This document shows, piece after piece, positions 1 through 12,140 of a DNA stretch of 64,000 nucleotides (the first letter of the stretch is position 1; each line of letters opens with the position of its first letter). The notes under the pieces are model-generated. The model saw only the letters and a program-made list of their open reading frames with translations. It was not told the origin of the DNA and made no database searches. This stretch comes from Silurus meridionalis (Eukaryota > Chordata > Actinopteri > Siluriformes > Siluridae). The position numbers were made by a program, and so were the translations under genes. The stretch lies in NCBI RefSeq assembly GCF_014805685.1, contig NC_060886.1, positions 11,608,608 through 11,672,607 of the forward strand. Reading direction: 5' to 3'.

Positions 1-490
1 AGAGTGACAAGCAGCTCGTAAAAATACTCTTGTAAATGTTACATTTACAAAGTTACATTACATAAATCATCAGGACACCAAATTGAAACTTTTGCCATGT
101 TTCCACACAGACGATATTAGTTGACAGATGTGTGCATCATGGTGGCTTTTGGTGCTTGATGGGACTTGGCGTGTCATTAAAACAAATGTTTAATAATTAA
201 AAATGATTTTTCGGTTGAGTTTAATAAATTTTTTTAATATCTGAGTAACGAAACGACACTGTGAATAAATGTGTGTTGCATTAAAGGTTTTAATTTTTGC
301 TCTTTTATACTTTTTTTTTAATAACAATTATGTGCGCTGCATAAATCGCACGTTAATTAAAATCAGTGCCATTAAAATGAATTAACATTCGTGCTCTATA
401 TTTCTTATCCCTATTGCTCCTGTACCTAAAAATCTAATGACAAAATGAAAAGGCTTGATTAAACAAATGTGATTTTAACACTGATACTTT
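1..490. other. AT-rich DNA, nothing recognised
   Basis: AT-rich sequence with homopolymer T runs and no open frame of useful length. I see no transposon ends, gene fragments or structured repeat here. Confidence 0.5.
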
Positions 491-994
491 AGCCCTATTC
501 GGACGGGACTAGTTTTCCAAATGAAGTTTGAGTTAGAATTTTTTTCAGCCGACGTCTGTCATTTCTTGTATGGATTCGGACGGGACTAACATCTCCGTGT
601 TTATTGCGTAGGTAGAAGTGTCTGTGTTTTACATGTGGGCGTTACACAAGACCTCTACATGCATTATTGGTGCGCAGAAAGCAGAAATTTGAATACCGGC
701 ACGCTAGGGTTAGTACGGTAGTTCATGTTCACCAAAACACACAAGTAAACGCGTTTTGGAAAAAAACTTTTTCACCAATCACAGACTTTCGCATTCGGAC
801 GGGATTAGATTTCTCAGAGGAGCGCCGAGTTTGCTGAAATACAGTAGGTAATTTGCTCTGGAATTTTTACAGAGGTCGTGTGAGAAAAAGACAGACATGG
901 CAGATTCGGACGGGATCAAAATCACAAAGTACCTCTGTGAAACAGAAATTTCTCTAATGACCCCCTGTAAAACTAGTCACATCCGAATAGGACT
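491..994. mobile_element. MITE with terminal inverted repeats and internal copies of ATTCGGACGGGA
   Basis: The left end reads CCTATTCGGACGGGACTAGT and the right end is its imperfect reverse complement (ACTAGTCACATCCGAATAGG), giving about 25-bp inverted termini around 0.5 kb of non-coding DNA. The motif ATTCGGACGGGA recurs in direct orientation at 497, 574, 793 and 904, like subterminal transposase-binding motifs. No protein is encoded, so it would depend on a partner transposase. I could not define a target-site duplication and do not assign a superfamily. Confidence 0.7.
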
Positions 995-1057
995 TTCATT
1001 ACTTTCATAATTGTGGAGCTTTGTAAAAGAAAAATCTGCCCCCTGCTATTTTTTTTA

Positions 1058-1180
1058 TTATTTGATGTAACAACAAATAGTCGGCCCCCTCAGATACTGT
1101 GGCTTGAGACCATTCAGTGCTTTATATGTCAGTAGTGTTATTTTGAGTAGTGTTATTTTGTAATCAATGCAAGAGCTAAT
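1058..1180 (-). mobile_element. short LINE ORF2 C-terminal fragment
   Basis: On the minus strand a short stretch reads LTYKALNGLKPQYL, matching the LTYKTLNGLASMYL segment at 45.4 kb in this window. Similar sequence sits at the C-terminal end of ORF2 in widespread fish LINEs. Only a fragment is present. Confidence 0.4.
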
Positions 1181-1229
1181 TGGAAGAGGAGCTCCGCAAT
1201 GCCTCTCGCCGTGAACTAGTTCCCGGTGC

Positions 1230-1780
1230 CCAGAGGGCCGCACGTACGTCCCTACCATCTGTCGGCAGTTCCTCCCCAAGAACGTTCACGAGGGACCCGG
1301 GTCGGGCCATCCAGGGAGAAAACGGACTATCCGGCTGATTCAGGCACGTTACTGGTGGCCCGGAATGGCTCAGGAAATAACTGGATATGTGCGAGAATGT
1401 CCCACCTGTGCTATTACCAAGGTGCCCAGACACCTTCCTGTAGGTAAGCTGGTACCCTTACCAACACCGCACCGTCCCTGGTCCCACCTCGGGATCGACT
1501 TTGTGACAGACTTATCTCGGTCAGAGGGTCACACATGCATCCTGGTAGCGATGGATCGTTTCTCCAAGGTGTATCGCTTCATCCCGCTGAAAGGCCTGCC
1601 CTCTGCTCTCGAAACCGCTAAAGCCCTCTTTCATCATGTGTTCAGGATAGGACGGGCCTCACTCCCTTCCGGTGCGTTTTGGGATTTCAGCCACCCCTCT
1701 TCCCATGGTCGGATGAGCCTTCCCAGGAGAGTAACCGGGTGTGGGAGTCCGCTCACATCCGACTGCAGAGAGCCCTTCGT
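1230..1780 (+). pseudogene. Ty3/gypsy integrase, N-terminal part, internally deleted
   Basis: This is the first part of a Ty3/gypsy pol integrase, which inserts retrotransposon cDNA into the genome. The frame shows the end of the zinc-binding region ([19 protein letters not shown], then YVRECPTCA) and the start of the catalytic core with its first acidic residue (GIDFVTDLS). After HHVFR near 1648 the sequence jumps to a later piece containing [13 protein letters not shown] and [12 protein letters not shown], so the part of the core carrying the other two catalytic residues is lost. It stops at 1780 where a hAT element is inserted and resumes at 6230 in register. It is a dead copy; family-level confidence is high. 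Confidence 0.85.
1773..1780 (+). repeat. 8-bp target-site duplication, left copy (CCCTTCGT)
   Basis: CCCTTCGT directly abuts the TAGTCATG terminus of the hAT element and is repeated exactly at 6230-6237. Removing the insertion and one copy restores the surrounding integrase reading frame. Confidence 0.95.
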
Positions 1781-2230
1781 TAGTCATGTGTGTATCGATA
1801 CCAAATATCGATACTATCGATACTGGGGATGGTATCGAAAAGTATCGATCCAAAAGTCAAAGTATCGATATTTTTCGATACTTCAGTTTCGTTTCCCTCC
1901 CGTCACGCCAGCTGCAGAAGGAGCGCGACTCGCGAGTGCGTGGTATCATGGAGCCAGCAGACAAAAAACGGAGCGCTGTGTGGAGGTATTTTACTGCTGT
2001 AGATGAGACCAGAGCGAATTGCGACGTGTGTAAAAAGTGTATTCGCTACTGTGGTAACACCACAAATTTACATAAGCACATGAAACAACATGACAAAGAG
2101 CGTAGCGAACTACAAAAAGAACGAGAGGAGGCCAAATTTTCAGCCCCGCCGGCAGCAAGACAGAAGACACTGGCAGAGTCCTTTCAAGAGAGATATTATC
2201 CAGGTAGCTAAATGCATATGTTAATGTATA

Positions 2231-3783
2231 CAGGGAGTGCAGAATTATTAGGCAAATGAGTATTTTGACCACATCATCCTCGTTATGCATGTTGTCTTAC
2301 TCCAAGCTGTATAGGCTGGAAAGCCTACTACCAATTAAGCATATTAGGTGATGTGCATCTCTGTAATGAGAAGGGGTGTGGTCTAATGACATCAACACCC
2401 TATATCAGGTGTGCATAATTATTAGGCAACTTCCTTTCCTTTGGCAAAATGGGTCAAAAGAAGGACTTGACAGGCTCAGAAAAGTCAAAAATAGTGAGAT
2501 ATATTGCAGAGGGATGCAGCAGTCTTAAAATAGCCAAGCTTCTGAAGCGTGATCATCGAACAATCAAGCGTTTCATTCAAAATAGTCGACAGGGTCGCAA
2601 GAAGCGTGTGGAAAAACCAAGGCGCAAAATAACTGCCCGTGAACTGAGAAAAGTCAAGCGTGCAGCTGCCAAGATGCCACTTGCCACCAGTTTGGCCATA
2701 TTTCAGAGCTGCAACATCACTGAGTGCCCAAAAGCACAAGGTGTGCAATACTCAGAGACATGGCCAAGGTAAGAAAGGCAGAAAGTCGACCACCACTGAA
2801 CAAGACACACAAGCTGAAACGTCAAGACTGGGCCAAGAAATATCTCAAGACTGATTTTTCTAAGGTTTTATGGACTGATGAAATGAGAGTGAGTCTTGAT
2901 GGGCCAGATGGATGGGCCCGTGGCTGGATTGGTAAAGGGCAGAGAGCTCCAGTCCGACTCAGACGCCAGCAAGGTGGAGGTGGAGTACTGGTTTGGGCTG
3001 GTATCATCAAAGATGAGCTTGTGGGGCCTTTTCGGGTTGAGGATGGAGTCAAGCTGAACTCCCAGTCCTACTGCCAGTTTCTGGAAGACACCTTCTTCAA
3101 GCAGTGGTACAGGAAGAAGTCTGCATCCTTCAAGAAAAACATGATTTTCATGCAGGACAATGCTCCATCACACACGCCCAAGTACTCCACAGCGTGGCTG
3201 GCAAGAAAGGGTATAAAAGAAGAAAATCTAATGATATGGCCTCCTTGTTCACCTGATCTGAACCCCATTGAGAACCTGTGGTCCATCATCAAATGTGCGA
3301 TTTACAAGGAGGGAAAACAGTACACCTCTGAACAGTGTCTGGGAGGTTGTGGTTGCTGCTGCACGCAATGTTGATGGTGAACAGATCAAAACACTGACAG
3401 AATCCATGGATGGCAGGCTTTTGAGTGTCCTTGCAAAGAAAGGTGGCTATATTGGTCACTGATTTGTTTTTGTTTGGTTTTGAATGTCAGAAATGTATAT
3501 TTGTGAATGTTGAGATGTTATATTGGTTTCACTGGTAAAAATAAATAATTGAAATGGGTATGAATTTGTTTTTGTTGTTGCCTAATAATTATGCACAGTA
3601 ATAGTCACCTGCACACACAGATATCCCCTAAAATAGCTAAAACTAAAACTACTTCCAAAAATATTCAGCTTTGATATTAATGAGTTTTTGTGTTCATTGA
3701 GAACATGGTTGTTGTTCAAATTAAATCCTCAAATAAAATTAATCCTCAAAAATACAACTTGCCTAATAATTCTGCACTCCCTG
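2231..3783 (+). mobile_element. Tc1/mariner element, complete ends, in hAT intron
   Basis: Perfect inverted ends CAGGGAGTGCAGAATTATTA are flanked by TA at 2229-2230 and 3784-3785, the signature of Tc1/mariner insertion. The element is 1553 bp and carries one transposase gene on the plus strand. It lies wholly within the hAT transposase intron and so did not itself disrupt the hAT coding exons. Confidence 0.95.
2449..3462 (+). pseudogene. Tc1-like (DD37E) transposase with two frameshifts
   Basis: Cut-and-paste transposase. It starts MGQKKDLTGSEKSKIVRYIA with a helix-turn-helix DNA-binding region and a basic linker (RQGRKKRVEKPRRK). The catalytic core shows WTDE, QDNAPSH and [12 protein letters not shown] count 37 residues between the Asp of QDN and the Glu of PIENLW, so the triad is DD37E rather than the DD34E usual for Tc1. 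A one-base loss near 2718 (after CNIT) and another shift near 3335 break the frame; the C-terminus AARNVDGEQIKTLTESMDGR ends at a normal stop at 3462. The copy is inactive but only lightly decayed. Confidence 0.88.
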
Positions 3784-3980
3784 TATATTTATTACATGTA
3801 TATGTTTAATATGTATTACCTTAGATGTAAAACTGCGGTTTACATCTAAAGGGATTGTTTTGCTTTATGAATATAGTGTCATTTGTACTAACCAACAACT
3901 AAAAATTAATAATACATATTATTGTTACAATATTCATGAATTTTTGTTAATGTTTTTTAATGAAAACTAAGATTAACAAA

Positions 3981-4006
3981 GTGTGTGTGTGTGTGTGTGT
4001 GTGTGT
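3981..4006 (+). repeat. (GT)n microsatellite
   Basis: Uninterrupted GT dinucleotides inside the hAT intron, downstream of the Tc1-like insertion. Confidence 0.95.
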
Positions 4007-6229
4007 TTAATTTAACCATGAGAGGGAGACTATAGGATTGCTTTTTTAAGCTACAAGTGGATAGGCTATAAACTAAAACTAATAATTTTGTTATTTCACC
4101 TAGGTGATTCCCCACGAGCGACCAATATTACAAGAAGCCTTGCTAAAATGATTGCAAAGGACCTGCAGCCTGTCTCCATTGTTGAAGATGAGGGTTTTAG
4201 GAATTTTGTGAAAATACTTGACCCATGTTACAGAATTCCAAGTAGGAAACAAATGATGGGGGAGAAAATACCAACACTGTATAAAGAGTGCCACTCAAGT
4301 GTGAAAAAGGCTATAGATACTGCAAATAGTGTTGTACTTACAACAGACATGTGGACATCAAGGGCGAATGCAAGCATATGTTCTAGAAACCTGTAGTTTT
4401 GAAGGACAACACAGTGCTGAAAACATTTGTTCAGAATTAAAAAGAGTCACTGAGGAATGGGGCATAACAGACAAACTTCAGACTGTAATCACAGATAATG
4501 CTGCAAACTTTGTTGCGGCTGTGCGCAAAGCAGGTTGGGCACATTATCCATGTTTTGCACATACCCTAAATCTGGTGGTGAAAGACTCCATGAAGGCGCT
4601 CCCAGATCATCTTCACATGCAGCAGAAATGCAGTGCTATTGTATCTTTCTTTCATCACAGCACAAGAGCAGCAGAGAAGCTCAAGGAAATTCAGAACCAA
4701 CTTAAATGTCCAGAACACAAACTGAAACAGTCAATCGAAACCAGGTGGAACTCCGTGTTCTATATGTTTGAGAGACTGTTAGAGCAAAAGGAAGCTGTGA
4801 CTACTGTCCTCTGTCTTCTTGGAAAGCCATCCCTTTGCTTAAGTGAGGAGGAGTGGTCCATGATCACTCGTTCCATTGAAGCTTTGAAACCATTCGAAGA
4901 AGTTACAAAAGAGATATCAACTGAAACACATGTTTCAGTTTCAAAACTAATTCCCCTGGTGTCACTACTTCTGAGATCAACAGCATCTAATGTTTGCAAA
5001 GGTAGCAATTTAGCTGCTGAGCTGTCAGCACAATGTCAACGTCGTTTTAGAAGTACTGAGACGTTTTATCGTTATGCTGTCAGTACCTACCTGGACCCAA
5101 GATTTAAAGACCTGGGGTTCCGTGACATGGCAAATGCTGAATCTATGAAAAAGCGACTCATCACAGAAATTCAGCCATTGAGTCAGAGCCCTACCTCTTC
5201 AGTGTCAGCTGCTGATTTAACCTCAAGCCCAGCTACCAGCTCGACCACAGCAATGGCTACTGCATCTACCTCAAGCTCCCCTGCAGAAGCAGCAGCTTGC
5301 CCTCCTGCAGCAAAAAGTGGGATATGGGCAGAATTTGACTCTCAAGTCCTTGCATCTCAGCAGCATCGTTCTACTAGCACTGATGCCATAATTGAAATGC
5401 GCCGTTACTCAGAGGAGAAGCCTATTCCACGAGACCAAGATCCACTACTTTGGTGGAAAATGAATCAGGCAACATTTCCCTCTCTGAGTAAGCTTGCCAA
5501 GAAACACCTGGGAGTCATTGCTTCCTCTGTGCCTGCAGAAAGAATTTTTTCAAAGGCCGGACAGTTAATAAGCCACAAAAGACATTTATTGAAAGGAAAA
5601 CATGTAAATATGTTATTGTTTCTCAACAAAAATCTGTAGCTTAGTAGTTCTCAACTTTTGTTTAGGTATTAGATATGGTGTGTACTTTGTTCATAAGATA
5701 AGGCAGTATTCTAAATAGGAAATTATTTAATTTGTTATTAAAACAGCTGCTTTATTTTCTAGTAATAATTTTGTGCACTTTATTTTTTGTTAACGCGAAA
5801 AAAGTACAGTTAAAGAGAGAAATAATTGTTACTGTATTGTTGTTTAATGTATATTTAATAGTATTGTTCAGTTTTTCTGCTAATTTTATTACTGTTATTG
5901 TAATTTCCTTGCTGTTGTGATGTTTGCATAGTTTATTACAATAATATACTTTTTTCATTTGAAAATCTTGTCTTGTTTTTTGTTAACCTCACACATGACC
6001 AATTACAGAGCAAATCACATCACAAAACACAGATGTATTCAGATTAACAAAATTATGCAATCACTTTATAGTGATACAATGATATTCGCTACGCAAGAAA
6101 GTAAAGGTAATTTAGATTGTGCGCTAAAAATAAAAAAAAGTATCGGTATCGGTATCGATATCGGCGATATTGGCCTGTATTTACTTGGTATCAGATCGAT
6201 ACTAAATTTTGCAGTATCGCCCATGACTA

Positions 6230-6960
6230 CCCTTCGTGCTACCCAGGGACATGCCGATGCACGCCAGCTGGACGCACCCTCTTACTGCCCGGGGGATCAG
6301 GTCTGGCTGTCTACGAGGGACTTGAGGCTGAGGCTGCCATGTTGGAAGTTGAGTCCCCAGTACATTGGCCCTTTCCGTGTGGTGAGCCAGATCAACGAGG
6401 TGTCCTATCGGCTAGAATTACCTGCCAGGTACCGCCTTCATCGCATCTTTCACGTGTCTTTATTAAAACCCTTTGTCTCGCCTGTCTCTCATCTCCAAGA
6501 CATGTTAGGAGGGCTTCATCAACCGGAGGTGCATGGACAGCCCACAGTCGATGCTGTGTGGGAGATCCTGGACTCCCACTGTATGGGTGGACGGCTGGAG
6601 TACTTCGTGGACTGGGAAGGCTATGGTCCGGAGGAGCGTTCCTGGGTGGCCCAGGTGGACGTGCTAGATCCTGCTCTCCTAGGGGAGTGCCACACGGCCC
6701 ACCCGCTATGTCCTGCACCCAGGCCCAGGGGAGGCCCAGGCGCAGAGTTCGGGCGTCGGGTGCCGCCCCTGGGGGAGGGGGTGATGTCAGGGTGCCACCG
6801 GCTTCGCCTCTCCTCGGCACCCTGCCCGCACAGAGTGATTCTCCATCCCATTAACCACCAACACCTGAGCCTCATCTACCTGGTCTACTTAAGGACCTTG
6901 GCTCTGCTCTCACATTGTCTGTTATTGCACGTTGTGCTAGGAGAGCTAGACGTACTCTGA
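6230..6960 (+). pseudogene. Ty3/gypsy integrase C-terminus with chromodomain
   Basis: This is the continuation of the integrase broken at 1780. The frame reads [20 protein letters not shown], then [10 protein letters not shown], the QYIGPFRVV module and [14 protein letters not shown], followed by a chromodomain ([16 protein letters not shown]). A C-terminal chromodomain identifies a chromovirus-type Ty3 element; in that family it directs integration to chosen chromatin. The open frame runs to 6960, past a TGTCAGGGTGCC that looks like an LTR start near 6785, so the native stop has probably been lost or the frame overlaps the LTR. Confidence 0.88.
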
Positions 6961-7030
6961 AACTACGTGTGGACCTCGCCTCTTCCAGGCACTTTGTGAG
7001 CTTTCCCTTCTTACTACGTCTTTCCAATAT
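6785..7030 (+). mobile_element. probable 3' LTR remnant of the chromovirus
   Basis: Immediately after a purine-rich GGGGGAGGGGGTGA (a likely polypurine tract) comes TGTCAGGGTGCC, a typical Ty3 LTR start, followed by GC-balanced non-coding sequence that changes to AT-rich DNA near 7030. No second LTR copy is in the window to define the end. Confidence 0.45.
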
Positions 7031-7560
7031 TTTCTTCTTTTTTTTTAATCAATTATTAATTAATTAATTTATCTATTTTTTTCGGGCATATAAAAATTAT
7101 CGTGGATTCTTTTGGATACTTCAGACAATATCACCTATATTAGACAGGCCATAAAAAAAGAATAATCTTGCATCTTCTAATCTTGCATTTTCTAATCTTG
7201 CATCTTAACGTCTAAAAAAAATTTTCGCAAAGGACTCATCCCACCAAAGGAAATTGTTATCATTAATTAAACAATTAATGCATAACCAAAACACATGAAC
7301 ACACATGCAGCCCTATTGGCTGGCAAATGGGAGATGTATGAGCCCAGATAAAGACCTGTATGCCTTACATACTCACATCGCAAATATTCTATAGACACTG
7401 AACATACAAAGGAATGTGTGTCAATCATTGTGAGAACCATCTTAACATTAACAATTATATGTAAAAGAACATGAAATCAGACCTGGAGCAATCCAGAAAA
7501 GTACTGGGTACTTTATATTTCAAATTTTATAAAGATTAGATGCCTACAAACATTGATGTA
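7031..7560. other. AT-rich spacer with short tandem TCTAATCTTGCAT repeats
   Basis: No gene is seen. TCTAATCTTGCAT and variants repeat about three times around 7166-7207. A copia 3' LTR would be expected near here if the neighbouring element were complete, but I find no match to the 12839-12976 LTR. Confidence 0.5.
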
Positions 7561-7563
7561 AGA

Positions 7564-7776
7564 CTAATCCACAAAAAATGCAATAATACCCATCACCTTG
7601 CAGTAATCATCCAGCCAGTAAAATACTGATGGATCTACCTTTAAAACTGTAGCTCCCAGTTGTTGCATAGTGTCTTTCACCCTATTATACCAGAACAAAG
7701 AAGCATCTGTTAAGCATCTGTCGTTACCTTTTAAAAAAGGCTGCTTTAATGTCATATGCATAGCAGTCAATAACAT
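7564..7776 (-). pseudogene. Ty1/copia-like reverse transcriptase fragment
   Basis: The minus-strand frame reads LTDASLFWYNRVKDTMQQLG, then VDPSVFYWLDD and GIIAFFVD. This matches the copia-type RT block in which the active-site VDD follows a GxxxxHVDD-like segment. The fragment ends at the catalytic VD. It is separated from the integrase of the same element by the L2-like insertion at 7785-10190. Confidence 0.65.
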
Positions 7777-8361
7777 ATCAAGTCAAGTCAAGAGTCAAGT
7801 CAAGAAGCTTTTATTGTCATTTCAACCATATATAGCTGATGCAGTATACAGTGAAATGAAACAATGTTTCTCCTGAACCCAGGTGCTACATAAAACAACA
7901 TAAAACAACAGTCACAGAACAGAAGAACACAGGGCCAGGAACTAAGATCCTCGCCACATAAAGTGCAAGTGCAAGACAACACAAGACAGTGCAAGACAAC
8001 ACAGGACAGTGCAGGACAATACACAATACACAAAATATAAAAATAAAAGCAGCAGTAGCTCCGCCAGTAAAACCTGTCGTGACAGGATAAGGTGCACAGT
8101 AGCAGAAATGTAAACAAATATAAACAGAATTTTGCAATTCTATAATAGTGTAAAAAATATGGTATCAGCAATCAAGATAAAGTGATCAGTGACCAAGGGA
8201 TTAACAGAATATTGTGCAAATAGAGCAAGTCCCGGAGATCAGCAACAAACGGCATGTAAACATTATGCTATAATGAGAGGTGTGAATGGTGCTGAAACCT
8301 GGGTGTGTGAAGTGTATGTGTGTTGAGTCCGGTTGTACAGATCAGTCACTCAGTTGTGTGT

Positions 8362-8364
<3 letters not shown>

Positions 8365-8420
<56 letters not shown>
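8365..8420 (+). repeat. (TG)n microsatellite in LINE 3' region
   Basis: A long TG run in the 3' untranslated part of copy a. The equivalent CA run (opposite strand) occurs in copies b, c and the 38.4-kb fragment, so it is inherited with the LINE family rather than arising locally. Confidence 0.95.
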
Positions 8421-8428
<8 letters not shown>

Positions 8429-8429
8429 T

Positions 8430-9850
<1,421 letters not shown>

Positions 9851-10214
9851 TGTTCTGCACCTCGAACCGGGCGTAGAAGTCGTTCAGCGCATCTGGAAGG
9901 GAGGCGTCATGGTCACAAGCAGGTGATGTGGTCTTGTAATTCGTGATCGCCTGGATGCCCTGCCACATGCGCCGGGTGTCTCCGCTGTCCTGGAAGTGGC
10001 CATGGATTCTCTTGGCGTGTGCGCTCTTTGCCGGCTGAGTTTCTGAGTTCTTTCAATGTTTTGCGGTTGTACACAAGGACACCGGTTGCTCCGATGTCCA
10101 TGTGTTGCGTAGGGCGGGCTACAGAATAACGTTAGCACCATTTTGGGTCCGGAGCGGCCGCTGCGAGCTACTGCCGCGCCGCCATCTTGGTTTCTATGAA
10201 TGCTATGATCATTT

Positions 10215-11125
10215 TTAAAGACTCTGAGGCACATGTAGGCAAGTCTTTGGCAAGGTCTTAAATGTTTATTTCTTCAAAGCTTCTCACAACTAGTGCAGCC
10301 TTCTAAAGGGCTCTTCTAATTCGCTCTTAGCATTCTGTGAATGTTTTTCTTATTCCATGTAGTGTGGCCATTTGTTTAGTTATCCAGGTACTCATACTTG
10401 TTTCCAGAGCTGGGGGCTTATCAGTGAGAACTGAGGGCAGATTTGGGTTTTGCCTAAACACAAACTACTGCCATGGCACTGTCCAAATAGAGCTGTTTTC
10501 CCGTCACAGTTGTTGCCTCTCCTCAGTTTTAGCAAAATTTCAGTTAGGATCAGATTGTCCATTGCTCCATGGACTGTACAATGCAGTTATTGTTCTAACT
10601 TTAATGTAAAAATTTTCAGTATTGTTCCTCATTTCGTCATTATTAAATTCACCTCTATTATCACTAAACACTTTGCATGGAGGACCATAAACATGTATCC
10701 GGCAGTGAATAAAGGGCTTCACTATTTTATTTTTGGTTTTTTGTGGTGACGATACTCCCTGCACTGAAGCGTGTGAAGTGGTCGGTAGCATGCAAATACC
10801 ATATTCCCAACTCAAGCTAATGTAAGTTCACAGCCACAGTTTTATTATAGGCCAATGTCATAGGCAAACTCACTACAGGCTTATGTTTTGGCTTGCTGTA
10901 TCTGCTATGCATATGACAGTTTTTAACAATGTTCTCAAGAATTCTGTTGCTTTTATCATCGTGATTACTTAAGCAACCCAGTAATCTTTTTAGTCTATTA
11001 GCTGAAGCATGGTCTTCTTTTCTTTTGTTGTGATGTTTTGTCACAACAATAATTTCATTTTCATTTTGTGTCTTGCTTTCGATTTTCTCCTTATCATCTA
11101 GATGATTGTCATCTCTCAAGTTCAC
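10215..11125 (-). pseudogene. Ty1/copia-like integrase, degraded
   Basis: On the minus strand the N-terminal part shows YSKPKHKPVVSLPMTLAYN, then NKTVAVNLH, which fits the zinc-binding end and first catalytic strand of copia-like integrases. A second frame gives IHVYGPPCKVFSDNRGEFNN (second catalytic Asp in SDNRGEF) and ITALYSPWSNGQ. Beyond the next stop, FRQNPNLPSVLTDKPPALE and a RIRRAL motif mark the C-terminal region. Stops and frameshifts make it non-coding today. Confidence 0.72.
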
Positions 11126-11129
11126 ACAA

Positions 11130-12030
11130 TAATGTCCTGGAGAGGTTAGTTCAAGTTTAACAGTTTTTTTAAAATGTTGTTTTCAGTGGTGGGTGGTCAG
11201 GGCCAGCAAAGCCTTCTCTGCTGTCCTTAACACTATCAGAAGCACTGATCTACATTTACAACCTAAATTCTAACATTTGTTCCATGAAATTGTATTAGTT
11301 AATTCCTAACAGTTTATTCTTTTCATTTTGTAGCATTTCTATTGGCTGCACTGCTTCCAGTACATGTATGTAAATGTTAGATTTTTTTGTCCAATCAGAT
11401 TTCAGCCTCTATTTGCTGCCATGTCAATCTAATCTGCCCAGGGCCTTTAAAGTCTGTACTGCTGGACTTTTTACCTTAGTCTCAATGAGAAATTTGTCTG
11501 TTTTTAACCAAATTCACCTCACAGGGCCAGCTAGCTGTCCCAAAATAGCATCAGCATTTTTCTGTGCTCTAATTGGTTGGTCAGAGGAAATCTGTTACAG
11601 CCATGTTCGACTGGCAAAACACATCTGTAGCACGCTGCACACAATAATACATCTAAGTTAGACTTTTTTACACCTACAGAGGAAGAGAAATTGATTTGGT
11701 TTCAGACATACTTAAAAATCCATTTTCAAGAAAAGCTAGACATCATGAGGAGAAGTCGGCCAACCCCGAAGCTAGCTAGCTTGTCTCAGCCAGGGAAAGG
11801 GCTTGTTCTTTCAGAAAAGTGAATTTGAGCGTACCACTGGCTTACAGCCTCTGAGGATCGGTGCAAATTATGAGTATGCATCTCTTTTTAGTAGGTTTTT
11901 TTTTTATTTACATTTTTACGTTTTTGTCATGCTTGCTGGAATATTAACTTTCCTTTGTGTGCATTAAATCTGAAAGGTCTTGAACTTTGTTTGTGATCTA
12001 TTTTCACTAACTCGCTCTGTGGGAGCCCAC
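11130..12030. other. unassigned interior between copia gag and integrase
   Basis: The protease and linker of the copia-like element are expected here but I recognise no motif. The segment 11186-11990, opening CAGTGGTGGGTGGTCAGGGC, looks compositionally different and may be a separate insertion, but I could not define its ends. Confidence 0.4.
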
Positions 12031-12140
12031 GTGTGATCACCAACACACAGTTACACCTAGTCTTAGACAAGGATTTATTTGAAAGCAAAGTGATTCTGAT
12101 TCTTCAATGTCATCTTTTAATTCTTCATCTTCTGTCAGTC

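Larger units (their letters stand above)
1948..5639 (+). pseudogene. hAT transposase, BED-type (ZBED-like), two exons, inactivated
   Basis: Exon 1 (1948-2203) starts at [15 protein letters not shown] and carries a BED zinc finger (Cys-Asp-Val-Cys then paired His in HKHMKQH), used for DNA binding. The donor CAG|GTAGCT at 2204 and acceptor TTTCACCTAG ending at 4103 join in phase: one leftover base plus two bases complete a Gly codon leading into DSPRATN. Exon 2 (4104-5639) holds the RNase-H-like core (VLTTDMWTSRAN, VITDNAANFV), a Ser/Thr/Ala-rich linker and the C-terminal dimerisation region (DPLLWWKMNQATFPSLSKLA, SSVPAERIFSKAG), ending at a normal stop. Near 4365-4375 the frame changes and residues between MWTSRAN and the LETCSFEGQHSAENI segment are missing, so this copy is defective. 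Terminal repeats and target duplication argue against a domesticated host ZBED gene. Confidence 0.85.
1781..6229 (+). mobile_element. hAT DNA transposon with BED-finger transposase, itself carrying a Tc1-like insertion
   Basis: The termini are TAGTCATG and CATGACTA, bounded by a perfect 8-bp duplication, the size made by hAT transposases. Both subterminal regions are loaded with TATCGATAC-type motifs (about 1795-1880 and 6138-6215), probably transposase-binding sites. The interior encodes a BED-zinc-finger transposase in two exons; the intron holds a complete Tc1-like element at 2231-3783. About 2.9 kb remains once that element is subtracted. The element interrupts a Ty3 integrase, so it is younger than that element and older than the Tc1. 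Confidence 0.93.

Noticed and set aside
4329..5639. 436-codon frame as a domesticated host ZBED gene
   Set aside because: It lies between hAT termini with an exact 8-bp target duplication and lacks an internal segment, so it is a transposon remnant.
5732..5958. Small hydrophobic frames on both strands 3' of the hAT transposase
   Set aside because: AT-rich transposon 3' region; no start context or family resemblance.
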